DNA of 64,000 nucleotides from Liolophura sinensis (lineage: Eukaryota > Mollusca > Polyplacophora > Chitonida > Chitonidae), in contig NC_088295.1 in NCBI RefSeq assembly GCF_032854445.1, positions 69,235,249-69,299,248 of the forward strand, in the 5' to 3' direction. The notes under the pieces were generated by a model, which was not told the DNA's origin, searched no databases, and worked only from the letters and a program-made list of their open reading frames with translations. The translations under genes and the position numbers were made by a program. Shown here piece after piece: positions 1 through 12,059 of this stretch (its first letter is position 1; each line of letters opens with the position of its first letter).

Positions 1-366
1 GGATAGAGCTGAATAATATTCTTCCCTTGGTTGTTTTTCTTTTTTCTTTTGGCTACAATGTTCTGTTGTAGGCGTACTAATTGTATCAACACTTTTGTTT
101 TGCAATACTGTCTGATCACCAATAATAATTCATTTCTTGAAAAAGATTCAAAAGATCTGAAGAGTTGTTAATACATGATATACAACAACACATATGTGCC
201 ATCACCTATCAGAATTAATTAACGAACAAAACCTAACAAATTAATAAACTCTTTCCAACTGCTGATCGTGTGGATGAGCAGTGAAGAGAGTTGAGTAAGG
301 TGTTAGTTCAGCCCTGAATCCCATGTCTGCATGCCTGACTGTATGCTCCTCTCACAGCCTACATAC

Positions 367-2850
367 CATCTGTGACTTCCGCGTGATCAACAGTCCCATC
401 ACCTTGCTGAAGAAACTCGCCAAGAGGGGGTTGAGTGGCTTCTCAGATTCCAGAAAGCCATACAGTTTGTCGATTAGAGTCTGGTCGTCTGCCAGCTTGT
501 CATTGATCTGGCTGACGTCCGAAGTGAGGAGCTCGCAGGCGGTGTTAGGGTACCTGATGGAAAGGTAATGGCTGTTGGAACTATTAAATCTACCGACACG
601 CTTTCGGAGGAATCAGTAAGGTCACCTCCACTCGAACACCTTTTGCGTCCATGCTGAGAAGTGTTACATCTTTATTTTTACAGCTACATGTCAAATGTAC
701 TTTGAGGTTAAACTCTGTTAGTATACAAAACACTACATACCAGAGACACAATATTTAAAAACATTCTTGTCACCGGATATTTCTTCTCTAATTATCAAAA
801 AGGTACTATTGAATAATTACTAGTAAAAGTCAATCATTTCAGTTCAAAATACAACATTTAGAATGAAAGAATTTTCTATTGAAACTTACTTATATCTATT
901 CTTCTCATCTGCATCACTTGACGGCTCTTCGGTAATAAGCTTTACCATCTCCTCCATGTTATCCTCTCTGATCAAACTGTAATCATGGAATGACATGGTA
1001 AAATGGAATGTTTTACAAGAATGCAAAGCCATAAAACCTGGACTCAACGTTAAATTTACTTTTGACTTTTTATTTATTTTTTGGTGTTTTACGCCATACT
1101 CCAAAATATTTCACTTAAACAACAGCGGCCAGCATTATGGTGAGAAGAAACCAGGCAGAGCTCGGGGGAAACCCACAACCATCTGCAGGTTGCTGGCAGC
1201 CCTTCCCACGTATGGCCAGAGAGGAAGCCAGCATGAGCTGGACATGAACTCACAGCAACCGCATTGGTCAGAGGCTCTTGGGTCATTATGCTGCGCTAGT
1301 GTGCTAACCAAATGAGCCAAGGAGGACCCCTTCTTTTGACTAGGCACATCATCTGGTATTCCTATACCATGCAAATTATCCGACATTCAACAGAATACCT
1401 TGCCTCATGTTTTACACAACCTTTTATCTTGGCAAGTGTCAGACCATTCATCATTTTTCTTGAATACTATAAATATACCAATATACCTCAGACTCCCCCC
1501 ACCCTCAGAATCAAGTTTTTGATCAAGGGTGTGTACTATACAGTAGAACAGAAGTCGGGTGATTTATTTCCATTACAACTGGCTGTTCGTAGAAGTCGGG
1601 TGATTTATTTCCATCACAACTGGCTGTTCACAGAAGTCGAGTGATTTATTTCCATCAAAACTGGCTGTTCGTAGAAGTCGGTTCATTTAACCCATCAAAT
1701 TTGTGAAATTCTTTTTAAGACTGAATCTGCACAATACATAATTACGTCAAAACAGGGTCACATCAGAGCGGCATGTAGCTTAACCGTTTATTTGCATAAA
1801 CATTTTCGGGCTGCACTCATATTAATGGTACTTCAGGTCGCTGAGCAGCAAATCGTTTACTGCAAATCCTTCAAGGTTCTAGTCCTCATCATCAACCATT
1901 GTTAAGTTTTGGGTGAGCCAGTTATTTCTGATGGATGAGCCACCAAGCTTTTATAAGGATAAAGCAAGCAAAACACCTATCAATGCGGACGTCATCTTGT
2001 GTAGCCAATTTACCAGATGGCACAATCACTTGCTAATACAGTTTGGTATAATATGTCTTACATGTAAACTAAGGAAGATACAGACAATACATGTATTAAA
2101 ATAACATATAATATACAAGTATGGCTTTACTGTGCAATCTGCTAGGCATAACAACGCGGGCTGACCACATGTGTCAGCAGGTGTCAAAACCTGCAGGCAC
2201 AAAGCATTTTGCATCAACTGTTTACAGCTAATTGTGACTGATCAAGGATGACACACTCTGAAGCCCATCAGCCTATAATAGGCTATTATGAGGACATACA
2301 CCTCAAAAATGATGGAGGCGCATCATACACAGGAAAAAATGTTTTTCCAAAATACTTATGGCCAAGCTGACTCTGCAAATTATACACGAATGTAAAGTAT
2401 ATTGGGGCATCTAATCTAAATAAAAATAAGACGATAGGGACAACTGTTACAAAGAATTTGAATATCAACCCCAAAAACACATATGCTTACAAGTCAATCA
2501 GCTTTCTGTTCTGAGCTTTACATTCTTGAAGAATGTCATCTTCATCCATCAGTTCTTGCAGTGTGACATCCTGTAAAAAAATTCAACTCATGTTACTAAC
2601 TACTGGATATTCATGTGAATGACATTCAAAGTTTTCACAAAGTGTGCAACTGTAAACTTTGAAAAAAAGCCAACCCATCATTTTATCGGTCAACACAGAA
2701 TAATGATTCCATAAAATGCTTGAATAAACACCTGCAAACATGAGGAAAAGTTGAAGGATTACAGTAGTATGTAAATATGAAGAAACATGCCTCTTTTTCC
2801 AGAAGAGTATCCACATGGGAGGACGTCATAAGATTGAACTTCCAAAACAT
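367..2850 (-). CDS. PPP6R: Serine/threonine-protein phosphatase 6 regulatory subunit (SAPS/PP6R family), 5' part
   Basis: Four coding exons read leftward: 2791-2850 (ATG at 2850), 2491-2570, 890-976 and 367-553; the rest lies beyond the left edge. The product starts [20 protein letters not shown], continues with [20 protein letters not shown] and [13 protein letters not shown], and ends in this window with [16 protein letters not shown]. These match in order the N-terminus of animal PP6R1/2/3, scaffold subunits that target the PP6 catalytic subunit. Phases fit at every junction (0, 2, 2) and the last visible exon ends at an ATG|GTATGT donor. The first coding intron uses GC instead of GT at its donor (2789-2790). 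An upstream noncoding exon is likely, with a donor at 3872. Family identity is secure; which vertebrate paralog it matches cannot be decided from about 138 residues. Confidence 0.9.
1066..1325 (-). mobile_element. SINE family A, near full length
   Basis: Read on the minus strand it has a tRNA-like head (A-box-like GGCTCATTTGGTTAGC, B-box-like GAGTTCATGTCC), a conserved body, and a tail ending in a GGCGTAAAACACC-type motif followed by AT-rich repeats. Related copies occur across the window in both orientations. Confidence 0.8.
1550..1697. repeat. 41-bp tandem repeat, about 3.5 copies
   Basis: Units begin at 1550, 1591, 1632 and 1673 with AGAAGTCGG or a close variant; three are full-length and nearly identical. 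It lies in a PP6R intron. Confidence 0.9.
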
Positions 2851-3908
2851 CTTGTCCCTGCAAAATAAAAAAAGAAAAAATGGACAACCATGAAAACAAG
2901 GCATATGCATGATTATTTCAGTCATTACAGTAGCAACTTAGCTTATAATTTATTCATACACCTGTTGATTGTGTTTTGAGTCATACTCAAGAATGTTTTC
3001 TTTGGACAGTCAGGGTTATGGGATAATGGGTAGTGGACACCTACGTGTATTTCCTTCAGATCTAAAAAGAAACACTTTGAGGAAAAGCCAGCAAGGACCA
3101 CCTGGCTTAGAAGTTAATATTTACTTATTAAATTTGGTGTTTTATGGCTTTTAATTATACACTGATGGCCAACAACTGGTCCTTAAATATTTCACTTATA
3201 CACTGGTGGCCAACTTTATGATAGGAGGATGCCAGACCTTTCCACGCACGACCAGAGAAGAAGCGAGCTTAAGCTGGATGAATTTACGGCAACCTCACTG
3301 GTGAGATGCTTGCGTAAGGGATAATCATACTTTACCCGTAATTTTCAATTTCAAATTCTCAGTTATTGCGAATTAAATTATTATTTGTGCAGACTGCTGA
3401 GAGACAGGATCTTAACACACCCTTTTTATATCAATCAAAAAAACACTTTAACAACTTTCTCTTGCTGTTGTGGCAATTTGACATAGCGACACATCGCCAT
3501 TTTATGCATGCAGGCATGATGGTGAAAATATTTTCAATAAAGTGGATAAACTAAGTAGGAGATTTATTGTTTCAGATTTTACGTGTTGTCATCTGTTAAT
3601 GGTATAGCCACAGCATGGTGTCTAAAGTAAAGCATTTCACACTGACATGCTCATTAACAAGGCAATACACATCGTATTTCCCAGTTGTGTTTGGTTTCAA
3701 TGCCTTAAAAATCATTTCTCTATAAGCATTATGATAAAATTTTCACGTTAACATAGTCATACCTTCATAACATCAGCCCTACTGTCCTAAGTTTTATTTC
3801 ATGACATGTTAACTTTGTATAGCGTTAAGAACATTTGCAGCACAGAAACTGACACACTCCTTCGTTTCTTACCTATTGTACGGACGTTGTTCCCTTCAAA
3901 CAACTGTA
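2485..3908. repeat. Segmental duplication, copy 1
   Basis: This 1.4 kb block recurs in the same orientation at 5509-6936. It runs from the donor of PP6R coding exon 2 to inside the presumed noncoding first exon. The copies differ by scattered substitutions and small indels, for example near 3370/6390 and 3450/6465. A degenerate SINE (about 3118-3317) is inside it. Confidence 0.95.
3118..3317 (-). mobile_element. SINE family A, degenerate
   Basis: Recognised from the ATTTGGTGTTTTA tail, the TATTTCACTTATAC body segment and the CCAGAGAAGAAGC segment. It predates the PP6R duplication because the same remnant is at 6143-6342. Confidence 0.6.
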
Positions 3909-4260
3909 TTTTTGCGAGTTTGGGTGTAAATCTGTATATTTCTTACTACCATCACAACGTGTTTGTCAAGTGAAATCCAGCTGTCAGTTGGATCATCCAA
4001 GCAGGACTGGAGTTCGTCACTCCAGGTCCTTGAAACCCCGCAGCCCCCTCACTATTCGCCTTCGCCAAAATTTACAATCATTGGTGCCTTTCAAACATAC
4101 AGATACACCATCGTAAAGTTCACGTGCGCCAAGCAAAATGTCCAGTTTCGAAATCAAGCGTCAAAATGTGCAGATCTCAGGCGGGAAAACGACAGGTTCC
4201 ATCAAAATGGCGTACATTAGAAAATAATGATCTCGTGCTCAACCCATAATTCGCGAGATC
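3874..4260 (-). promoter_or_regulatory. Probable PP6R promoter and noncoding first exon region
   Basis: A TAG|GTAAGA donor at 3867-3872 on the minus strand and a 3' splice site seven bases before the ATG (2858-2860) imply a noncoding exon ending at 3873. The DNA to its right, to about 4260, is richer in CG dinucleotides than its surroundings. No TATA box or exact start site could be fixed. Confidence 0.4.
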
Positions 4261-5330
4261 TCATGAGATCGGTTTGCGACATGTCGTAATCATATTCTGT
4301 TTGACTCGTACCTTGTCTGTTGTCATTTTGGAAATTTAAAATATAACTTATAACGGAATGCATACGTCGAAATGTTTTGAATATAGTTTAAGTATACTAT
4401 ACTATTATATATATTTGGTCCAACTGCCCGACCTCTTTGGAGGACAAAGTACAGGGTATTAAGAGGATTAAGATTAGGATGAGATTAAGGATTTTCAAGA
4501 AGTAAAGAAGTTAGATCAAAAGCCATGGTATCGTGAAGACGTGCTGATTGCAAATATTTGCGTAGATTTATACATCCTGCCGGACTATGCTATACGACAT
4601 TAGCTTGCATTGCGGTTAGTTGATCCTGGATACAAAATGTATCTAGATTGACCAATTTCCAACAGTACTACAAACAAGGTGTGACTCGAAGCCCCAACAT
4701 GTTGACAGCTTTCACAAACATGAGAGTGAAAGACTGCTCATGCTTCTTCTACCAGTGACTTGGGCCCTTCACATGCGAGAAGAATTACACGCAAAGTACA
4801 GGCACGAAAGGTTTACGCAGAAAGCATGTAGGAAAATTTGTAATCCGATTTTGGCCTCTAGCCGATGTAGACCTATTTTCTGCGTTTAATTCTATTGTAG
4901 GCCTATGCTGCTAGGCTGGCTATTAGCCCATCCACCCATTTCTCAACAGTTTGTATAGAACACGATAATCAGACGAGATAGGACCTACTGGTATCTACCG
5001 ATTAGGTTCTGATACACGATTAGACCAATAGTAAAATCTTTCATCATTTGGGCCTCCAACAAAACAGCCTATATAGTTAAATACATATGTATATAAACCT
5101 ACATACGGTACCATAAAAATACATGTATAGTCGCCCATATTTTATACAGCCTGCATATAGTCCTATCTGGGTCTTCGCGTAACTGTATCATTAGGCATAC
5201 AGGCATAATAAAGACCTATACAACCCGCGCTCTTCCCGACCACCGGTAGGAGTCTAAATCACCAACCATGTAATATATAGGCCAATACAGGCCTAGTCAC
5301 CTCTTGATATACATGTGTAGGCCCTATATA

Positions 5331-5422
5331 GATTACTAATTTGTGGGAAACTCCGTGGACACGGAAGCTCGCAAGCTGACATGCACGAACACATATACAT
5401 AGGCCTATAGACTTTGTACGAT
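5331..5422. repeat. 92-bp direct repeat flanking the duplicated block, left copy
   Basis: Bases 5331-5422 recur almost unchanged at 6945-7036, so the 1.43 kb duplicated block plus its (TA)n run lies between two copies, like a very long target duplication. Confidence 0.9.
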
Positions 5423-5439
5423 CGAACGACAACGTTATC

Positions 5440-5440
<1 letters not shown>

Positions 5441-5484
<44 letters not shown>
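5441..5484. repeat. (TA)n microsatellite
   Basis: Uninterrupted TA run of 44 bases just left of the second PP6R block. Confidence 0.98.
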
Positions 5485-5486
<2 letters not shown>

Positions 5487-5514
5487 CCTGTGTCCATTTT
5501 GGCTGACGGCTTAC

Positions 5515-5874
5515 ACGTCAATCAGCTTTCTGTTCTGAGCTTTACATTCTTGAAGAATGTCATCTTCATCCATCAGTTCTTGCAGTGTGACATCCTGTAA
5601 AAAAATTCAACTGATGTCAGTAACTACTGAATATTCATGTGAATGACATTCAAAGTTTTCACAAAGTGTGCAACTGTAAACTTTGAAAAAAAGCCAACCC
5701 ATCATTTTATCGGTCAACACAGAATAATGATTTCATAAAATGCTTGAATAAACACCTGCAAACATGAGGAAAAGTTGAAGAATTACAGTAGTATGTAAAT
5801 ATGAAGAAACATGCCTCTTTTTCCAGAAGAGTATCCACATGGGAGGACGTCATAAGATTGAACTTCCAAAACAT
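5515..5874 (-). pseudogene. Second copy of PP6R coding exons 1 and 2
   Basis: Exons at 5815-5874 (ATG at 5874) and 5515-5594 repeat the first two coding exons of the PP6R gene to the left. Exon 1 is base-identical, including its GC donor. Exon 2 differs at its second-last base, which would change the residue completed by the next exon from Phe to Val. A GTAAGC donor remains at 5509-5514. The copy keeps introns, so it is a DNA-level duplication, not a retrocopy. It could be a dead fragment, or an alternative first-exon set splicing directly to the exon at 890-976, since the phase is compatible. The original sequence upstream of the noncoding exon is not duplicated. Confidence 0.75.
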
Positions 5875-6142
5875 CTTGTCCCTGCAAAATAAAAAAGAAA
5901 AAATGGACAACCATGAAAACAAGGCATATGCATGATTATTTCAGTCATTACAATAGCAACTTAGCTTATAATTTATTCATACATCTGTTGATTGTGTTTT
6001 GAGTCATACTCAAGAATGTTTTCTTTGGACAGTCAGGGTTATGGGATAATGGGTAGTGGACACCTACGTGTATTTCCTTCAGATCTAAAAAGAAACACTT
6101 TAAGGAAAAGCTAGCAAGGACCACCTGGCCTAGAAGTTAATA

Positions 6143-6342
6143 TTTACTTATTAAATTTGGTGTTTTATGGCTTTTAATTATACACTGATGGCCAACAACT
6201 GGTCCTTAAATATTTCACTTATACACTGGTGGCCAACTTTATGATAGGAAGATGCCAGACCTTTCCACGCACGACCAGAGAAGAAGCGAGCTTAAGCTGG
6301 ATGAATTTACGGCAACCTCACTGGTGAGATGCTTGCGTAAGG
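6143..6342 (-). mobile_element. SINE family A, degenerate (duplicated copy)
   Basis: The same remnant as at 3118-3317, carried along in the segmental duplication. Confidence 0.6.
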
Positions 6343-6944
6343 GATAATCATACTTTACCCGTAATTTTCAATTTCAAATTCTCAGTTACTGCGAAAGTTA
6401 AATTATTATTTGTGCAGACTGCTGAGAGACAGGATCTTAACACACCTTTTTATATCAATTAAAAAAAAAACTTTAACAACTATCTCTTGCTGTTGTGGCA
6501 ATTTGACATAGCGACACATCGCCATTTAATGCATGCAGGCACGATGGTGAAAATATTTTCAATAAAGTGGATGAACTAAGGAGATTTATTGTTTCAGATT
6601 TTACGTGTTGTCATCTGTTAATGGTATAGCCACAGCATGGTGTCTAATACAAAGTAAAGCATTTCACACTGACATGCTCATTAACAAGACAATACACATC
6701 GTATTTCCCATTTGTGTTTGGTTTCAATGCCTTAAAAATCATTCTCTATAAGCATTATGATAAAATTTTCACGTTAACATACAGTCATACCTTCATAACA
6801 TCAGCCCTACTGTCCTAAGTTTTATTTCATGACATGTTAACTTTGTATAGCGTTAAGAACATTTGCAGCACAGAAACTGACACACTCCTTCGTCTCTTAC
6901 CTATTGTACGGACGTTGTTCCCTTCAAACAACTGTAAAAATAAT

Positions 6945-7036
6945 GATTACTAATTTGTGGGAAACTCCGTGGACACGGAAGCTCGCAAGCTGACATGCAC
7001 GAACACTTATACATAGGCCTATAGACTTTGTACGAT
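6945..7036. repeat. 92-bp direct repeat flanking the duplicated block, right copy
   Basis: Second copy of 5331-5422, beginning about 8 bases after the end of the duplicated block. Its last bases form the left arm of a perfect 44-bp palindrome at 7018-7061. Confidence 0.9.
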
Positions 7037-7061
7037 ATATATATCGTACAAAGTCTATAGG
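7018..7061. repeat. Perfect 44-bp palindrome
   Basis: The left arm starts CCTATAGACTTTGTACGA and the right arm is its exact reverse complement, with an AT-alternating centre. It could extrude as a hairpin. It lies at the right border of the duplicated PP6R block. Confidence 0.95.
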
Positions 7062-8450
7062 GCAGTCTATAGATTGGGCAGGGAATTTTACATTCCCCAA
7101 TGTCTGTTCGCTGAACCTAAATTTGGGAACAATTATAGAGGTGGCGACAGATTTCGTAAGCACCAAATATCTCACTGTAATTGTTTAACCGTGGAGAGCA
7201 AAGTGTATATTATTCCCCATCATCATCGTGGCGACCCAAAAGAAAAACTGTAGTTATATTCCACATAGAAATGCTCTAAGAATTAGTCATGTTTACGACA
7301 CTTAAAATTTAGAAAGTATTCATGCATTTTCAGTATACACTCCTTAGTATTACAGAGAAACACTGATAAACACTGATAACACAGATTCAAATTGTATTTT
7401 ATCATGCAGATAACAATCTGTTGACAACACAAACTTGAATAATTGGTTAAGCAAACAGAAAAACAAACGCACCTCGCATGTATCACAAAATGAAATTTTG
7501 GCATATGCGGTGTCAGACGTTCAGCGAGAAATTATCGGCTCTATAGACTGTATAACTCATGAGTGCGTTTTTTTCTATTATATAGGTCAACAACGTATCA
7601 GCGTTTAAACAAAGAACAGTTAACAATCTATCTATTATGTGGATTAATTGTTGACTGCAGACTTTGTTGTTATATGGATTTACGAAATCTGAGACATTAC
7701 ATCAGCTTCAGTTGGAATTTGCATGTTAGTGCCATCAAAGATGCTGTGATAAGATTGAATAAGGCCATCTGTGCAGGTGATTGATATGATGCGTGGGAGT
7801 TCTATGGCTGGTTCCACAAAACAAAAACAAAAAAAAAACGGAATGACTATTCAGATAAGAGTCACTAAAACAAAGCTCATATGGCTCATTGTCATTGACA
7901 TGCTTTACGTCTTGCAGTGACGGGCACTACCAGCGGTTTAAAACTAATCTGGTATACTACTAACACTATATATATGATGTTAAGTACGCTTATAAAGTTT
8001 TCTATAGCTCTTCAAATGGAATGTCTCCGGCCGTAAGTGGAATGTGTGCCAGCAACCTGAAATGAAGTAAATAAACAAATGGAATGTGATGTAGCTCTGG
8101 GAAATAAACAAGATCAAAATTACTGGTAAAAGGGCACAGATATATGGAATGTTTTCGTTTTTTCTGAATCTTAATCGGTGAAAGAAAATATAAATATATA
8201 TATAACAACGCCGACAATCTCTCCAAACTCAGTTTGCACACTTCAAAACCATCCGTCCTTGATGGAAACCACAATGCAGAGTGATTTCTGCTTAGGACTG
8301 TCCATGGTATGAGGAATGTAACTTCAGATAAAAATTTAGCGACATTTACTCTGCTGATAAGAATAAAGCCAGTGAATTAGCACAGGTGATCTGGCCTTTC
8401 CTTCGCAGAAAGAGACGTACTGTACATCAACGGCTCTTACTGACTCCAAT
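7062..8450. other. Intergenic DNA with no recognised gene
   Basis: AT-rich sequence with only short open frames lacking family features. No splice-linked coding pattern or repeat structure was recognised. Confidence 0.5.
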
Positions 8451-8529
8451 CCTGTATGCAACGTGCTCACTTTGTTCACGATTGGCTGTTACCTTCTCAA
8501 CAAAAACTGACACAGAGGTTCTCTAGGAT

Positions 8530-9170
8530 ATGCCTCGTACAACGGCATTGCCAATACACCGAAGAGTGTTTGTACTCCAACGGAGAGGGTACAAACAAGT
8601 CGAAGTCGTTGATTTCGTCGGGATATCACAGATGGTGATCTGTAAAATTCTCCAACGTCATCGAGAGGTGGGTCATTTGAGAACACGAAAATTTCTAGAA
8701 CGACCACGGTTAACTACCACACGAGATGATTGACAATTGCTCATTACCGACAAATGACCAAATGTCCAGGCCTAACCGTTCAACACAGATTGATCGACGG
8801 CGCTGGGCTGGGAAGCACAGAAAACTACTGCCCGGGTACTGGCAACATGTTGTCTTTACTGACGAGAGCCGCGACATCGTTGACTGTGTAGATGGAAGGG
8901 TTCGAGGATTACGCGGTGAGAGCCCCCGAAATGATTGTGTTCAGGAAAGGGCTTGAGGTGATGGCGGTTCAGTGATGATATGGGCCAGTATTCATTATGG
9001 GGAAAAAACGCCACTGGGTGTGCCGGATGGAAACGTCAACGCCATCGTGTACCTGGGCATTCTGGGAAACCACTGCCTTCCACACGCTAGCCCAAAGCTA
9101 AACTGGACGTTCGTACCGTAACGCCCAGCTTCGGTCATATAGTCTTCCACGCTGACAATACTAGTATCAG
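8530..9170 (+). pseudogene. Decayed Tc1/mariner-type transposase
   Basis: A helix-turn-helix-like N-terminus starts at 8530 (MPRTTALPIHRRVFVLQRRG) and reads QVEVVDFVGISQMVICKIL before a stop. In other frames follow a catalytic-core fragment around 8810-8920 (YWQHVVFTDESR, then an RVRGLRGE-like stretch) and a GGSVMIWASIHYG-like segment near 8965-9000. These are the usual landmarks of DDE Tc1 transposases: the first catalytic Asp is in TDES and the GGSVM(V/I)W motif follows. Frameshifts and stops separate the pieces, so no functional enzyme is made. The terminal inverted repeats were not identified. Confidence 0.75.
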
Positions 9171-9593
9171 CTAAAAAAACCCGCTCGAATCCTACCTTAT
9201 TTTTTGCTATCCGCCGATTCTCTAAAATGTCCGAAATATAATATGTCAAAGCCAGCATTGCTAAACCAACATTCAACTGTAATCCAGCCGTTTAAGCTTT
9301 CGAATCGGACAACTCAAATCAACATCTGCCATGTTTGGATTTTTTTTTTCAACCAAGAAGATTTATGCAGATCGAAATGTAAATCTGCAAATGCAAGTGG
9401 CTGCATAACTTTTCAAATCCTAAATCTTTGCACGGGAAACAAACTTAATCAATGAATACAAAGGCGCGCAATGCTTGAACTACGTGCATTGGCTTATATT
9501 ATGATATAATGCTGTATGGTCTGTATATATAGCGATATCTTGGACTGAAACTCCACATCGTGTGTCATGTGATAGCGTGTGGAGACGTCTTTA

Positions 9594-10143
9594 CGCCCCG
9601 TCCAGACTATCCAACATCGTTCAACTTTTGTTGACCCAACAGCAAGTTGAATGCTGTTGAGGTAAGTTGAGTGTCCCGTTCACACTACAAATCAGATCGG
9701 TCAACATTGTCCAGCACTGTTGAGCTGAGCTTTTTTTTTTAACAAACTTTCAATAAATTGGAGGGAAATTTCCATCATTCTCCCCAGTGCATGAAACACA
9801 ATGATTTTCTTTTATCCCTGTCTTTGTAATCTTTAGAGAGAGTGTTGTACAGGCAAGGGTAGTTTTTCATACTCCTGTATCAACGAAACTGTCTCATCGT
9901 TAGACCAATTTCTCTCTTTCGCGTTTGGAGACACCATTTTGCCCAGGTCACGTGCCTTAAGACGGTCACGTTACTTCTTCACGCACGCAACTTGACTCCA
10001 CTTCTTGACAAAAAATACTCATGAACATTTCCGATTGAACCATGTTGGATGATGCTGAGTGTTGTTGAAGAACCCATCCAGACCACTCAACACGACTCAA
10101 CTTCAACAAAAGTTGAGTGATGTTGGATAGTGTGAACGGGGCT
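9594..10143. mobile_element. PIF/Harbinger-type MITE carrying a MADF-like fragment
   Basis: About 40-bp terminal inverted repeats (left 9594-9634, right about 10103-10143) start with GCCCCGT and share CTATCCAACATC and CAACTTTTGTTGA. A TTA target duplication (9591-9593 and 10144-10146) fits PIF/Harbinger. Inside, on the minus strand from an ATG at 9937, a short frame reads RNWSNDETVSLIQEYEK and, after one frameshift, YPCLYNTLSKDYKDRDKR. That resembles the Myb/MADF-type DNA-binding protein of Harbinger elements. Confidence 0.75.
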
Positions 10144-10146
10144 TTA

Positions 10147-11990
10147 TTTAGTCACATAAACGTGCAAACCATACAATCAGCAGAGTATCTATATTCTACT
10201 TATTATAAATATAGAGGTATAATATATAACATCTCCAGGTCGCGGGAACTCGCGCCCTGTAAATTGCAAGAGTGTATCAAAATACACTTTTGATTTGTCA
10301 GAACATTGCCGGATATCAGTGGAAAACAATAATATTGATCTATTATAAGGATGTTTTATGGACCGTATTAGCATAAATATTCATTATTACGTGATAATTT
10401 TCATGCCGATGTTCGTATAATACACTTTTCAGATTGTTATAATACGGTTTCAGTTTCCAAACAAGGTTCAACTTATACAAATATCCAAAGAACTGAGAAA
10501 TGAAAACCTGCAGTACTTGGCACTGAAGGCCAGTGTCACACAGGCTAAACAAGTAAGAGATCTGAGAAAGACATGCAGGTGTGTTTATTGTATATATAGA
10601 AGGAGCAAAAGGTAGAGAACAGGGCTTGATACGCACAGCGATGTCTTGCGCGGTGCGGTCCAATCAGTTCTTACAACTGCATGTCAAAATGGATGGCCAT
10701 CCATCTTCTTGACAAAGCATGTTACAGACACGTGCATGTAAGGCTACCTGACAGATTTTTTGAAACTGCTGTAGTCTGTGTATAGGCCTATAAATACAAA
10801 AGAGTAAGACCAGAGCAGCGACAACAGTGTGACAACTGACAAACGTACGCGGTGTAGGAGCCTACAGAACATCTGTCTACGGTAACTTTTGGATGGGTAT
10901 TTTATTGTTCGGGCGGGTTTATGTTTAATAGTGTATTCAAGAATGCAGAACTACAACAATTCGCGTTTTCAAGATCTTTTTAACGTGGTAGAGCGAGAGA
11001 AGCCCATATAGTCAACTTTTGTGCAGAAAAAGCAGAGCCGATTTTCCCATCCATTGCGAACACTTAAGGTGATCTCTGACAAACTGTCGAAAGGCACAAC
11101 CTAAAACTGGGTGAACCAGGCGTGACACGTATATATGGTAACTTCTTTGACGATGATGGCGATTGCATGGGGATGATGTAGTAACTGAATATATACCAGA
11201 CAGGCCTATCTGAAACTGAATAACGAACTACTAAACAGTACCTATAGCCTGCTATCTCAGACACAATTTCAATTGTTTGATTTTTAAAACGCTTGAGAAT
11301 TAAGGACGACAAGCAGTTTGTTGTTACAACTGTAACTTCCCTGAATACATAACAGGAGACTGCAAGAAGGCTAAAAGGGGAATGTTCCTTTGAGCATAGG
11401 TAAAACACAGTCCCACTGAATAACCCGGCAGATTAAAGGGATTTTCATCGGAAGCTGAAGAACGTCAGTCAACGGTAACTTTTGGATAGATAACTTCATT
11501 TATCTGGTAGGTGGTTATTAGGTACTCAAGAATTATTCCCTTACACCAGGATCGTCATACGGTCAATGAAAATGGAGACAATAAGCACCGACTATTGTCC
11601 AGTATAACTGACTAAACTCCCGACTGAAGGCCGCACCTGCCTGTAGCTGCATGCTTGTGTTGACCAGACGGTCAGTGACGGTGACTTTTATCTGGGTTGA
11701 AGGGAATTTGAGTTTGGGTCACACTCTGTTACAACAATTACTGGATTGGCCCAACTTCACAATAATGAAAATCTGTATTCGAGATAAATGATGTTATTAC
11801 TATCGGCACACATAATCGGGCGGATACGTATAGGACGGGTACATTGCGCTTTGCAAGCTCTCTAACCAGCTAACACGTTTATGAGTTACAAGAAGCCCGG
11901 CTTGTAATAATAAATGTTACTGTGCTGTAGTCACAAATTCACCCGCAACTTGATTGCTTCTTTTTATTTGTTTATTACTTCTATAATCAA

Positions 11991-12059
<69 letters not shown>

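Larger units (their letters stand above)
5509..6936. repeat. Segmental duplication, copy 2
   Basis: Direct copy of 2485-3908. It sits between a (TA)n run on its left and the second copy of a 92-bp direct repeat on its right. It includes the SINE remnant at about 6143-6342 and the noncoding exon donor at 6900. Homology stops abruptly at 6936. Confidence 0.95.

Noticed and set aside
11064-11408. 114-codon minus-strand open frame
   Set aside because: No recognisable domain, no splice context, and composition like the surrounding intergenic DNA.
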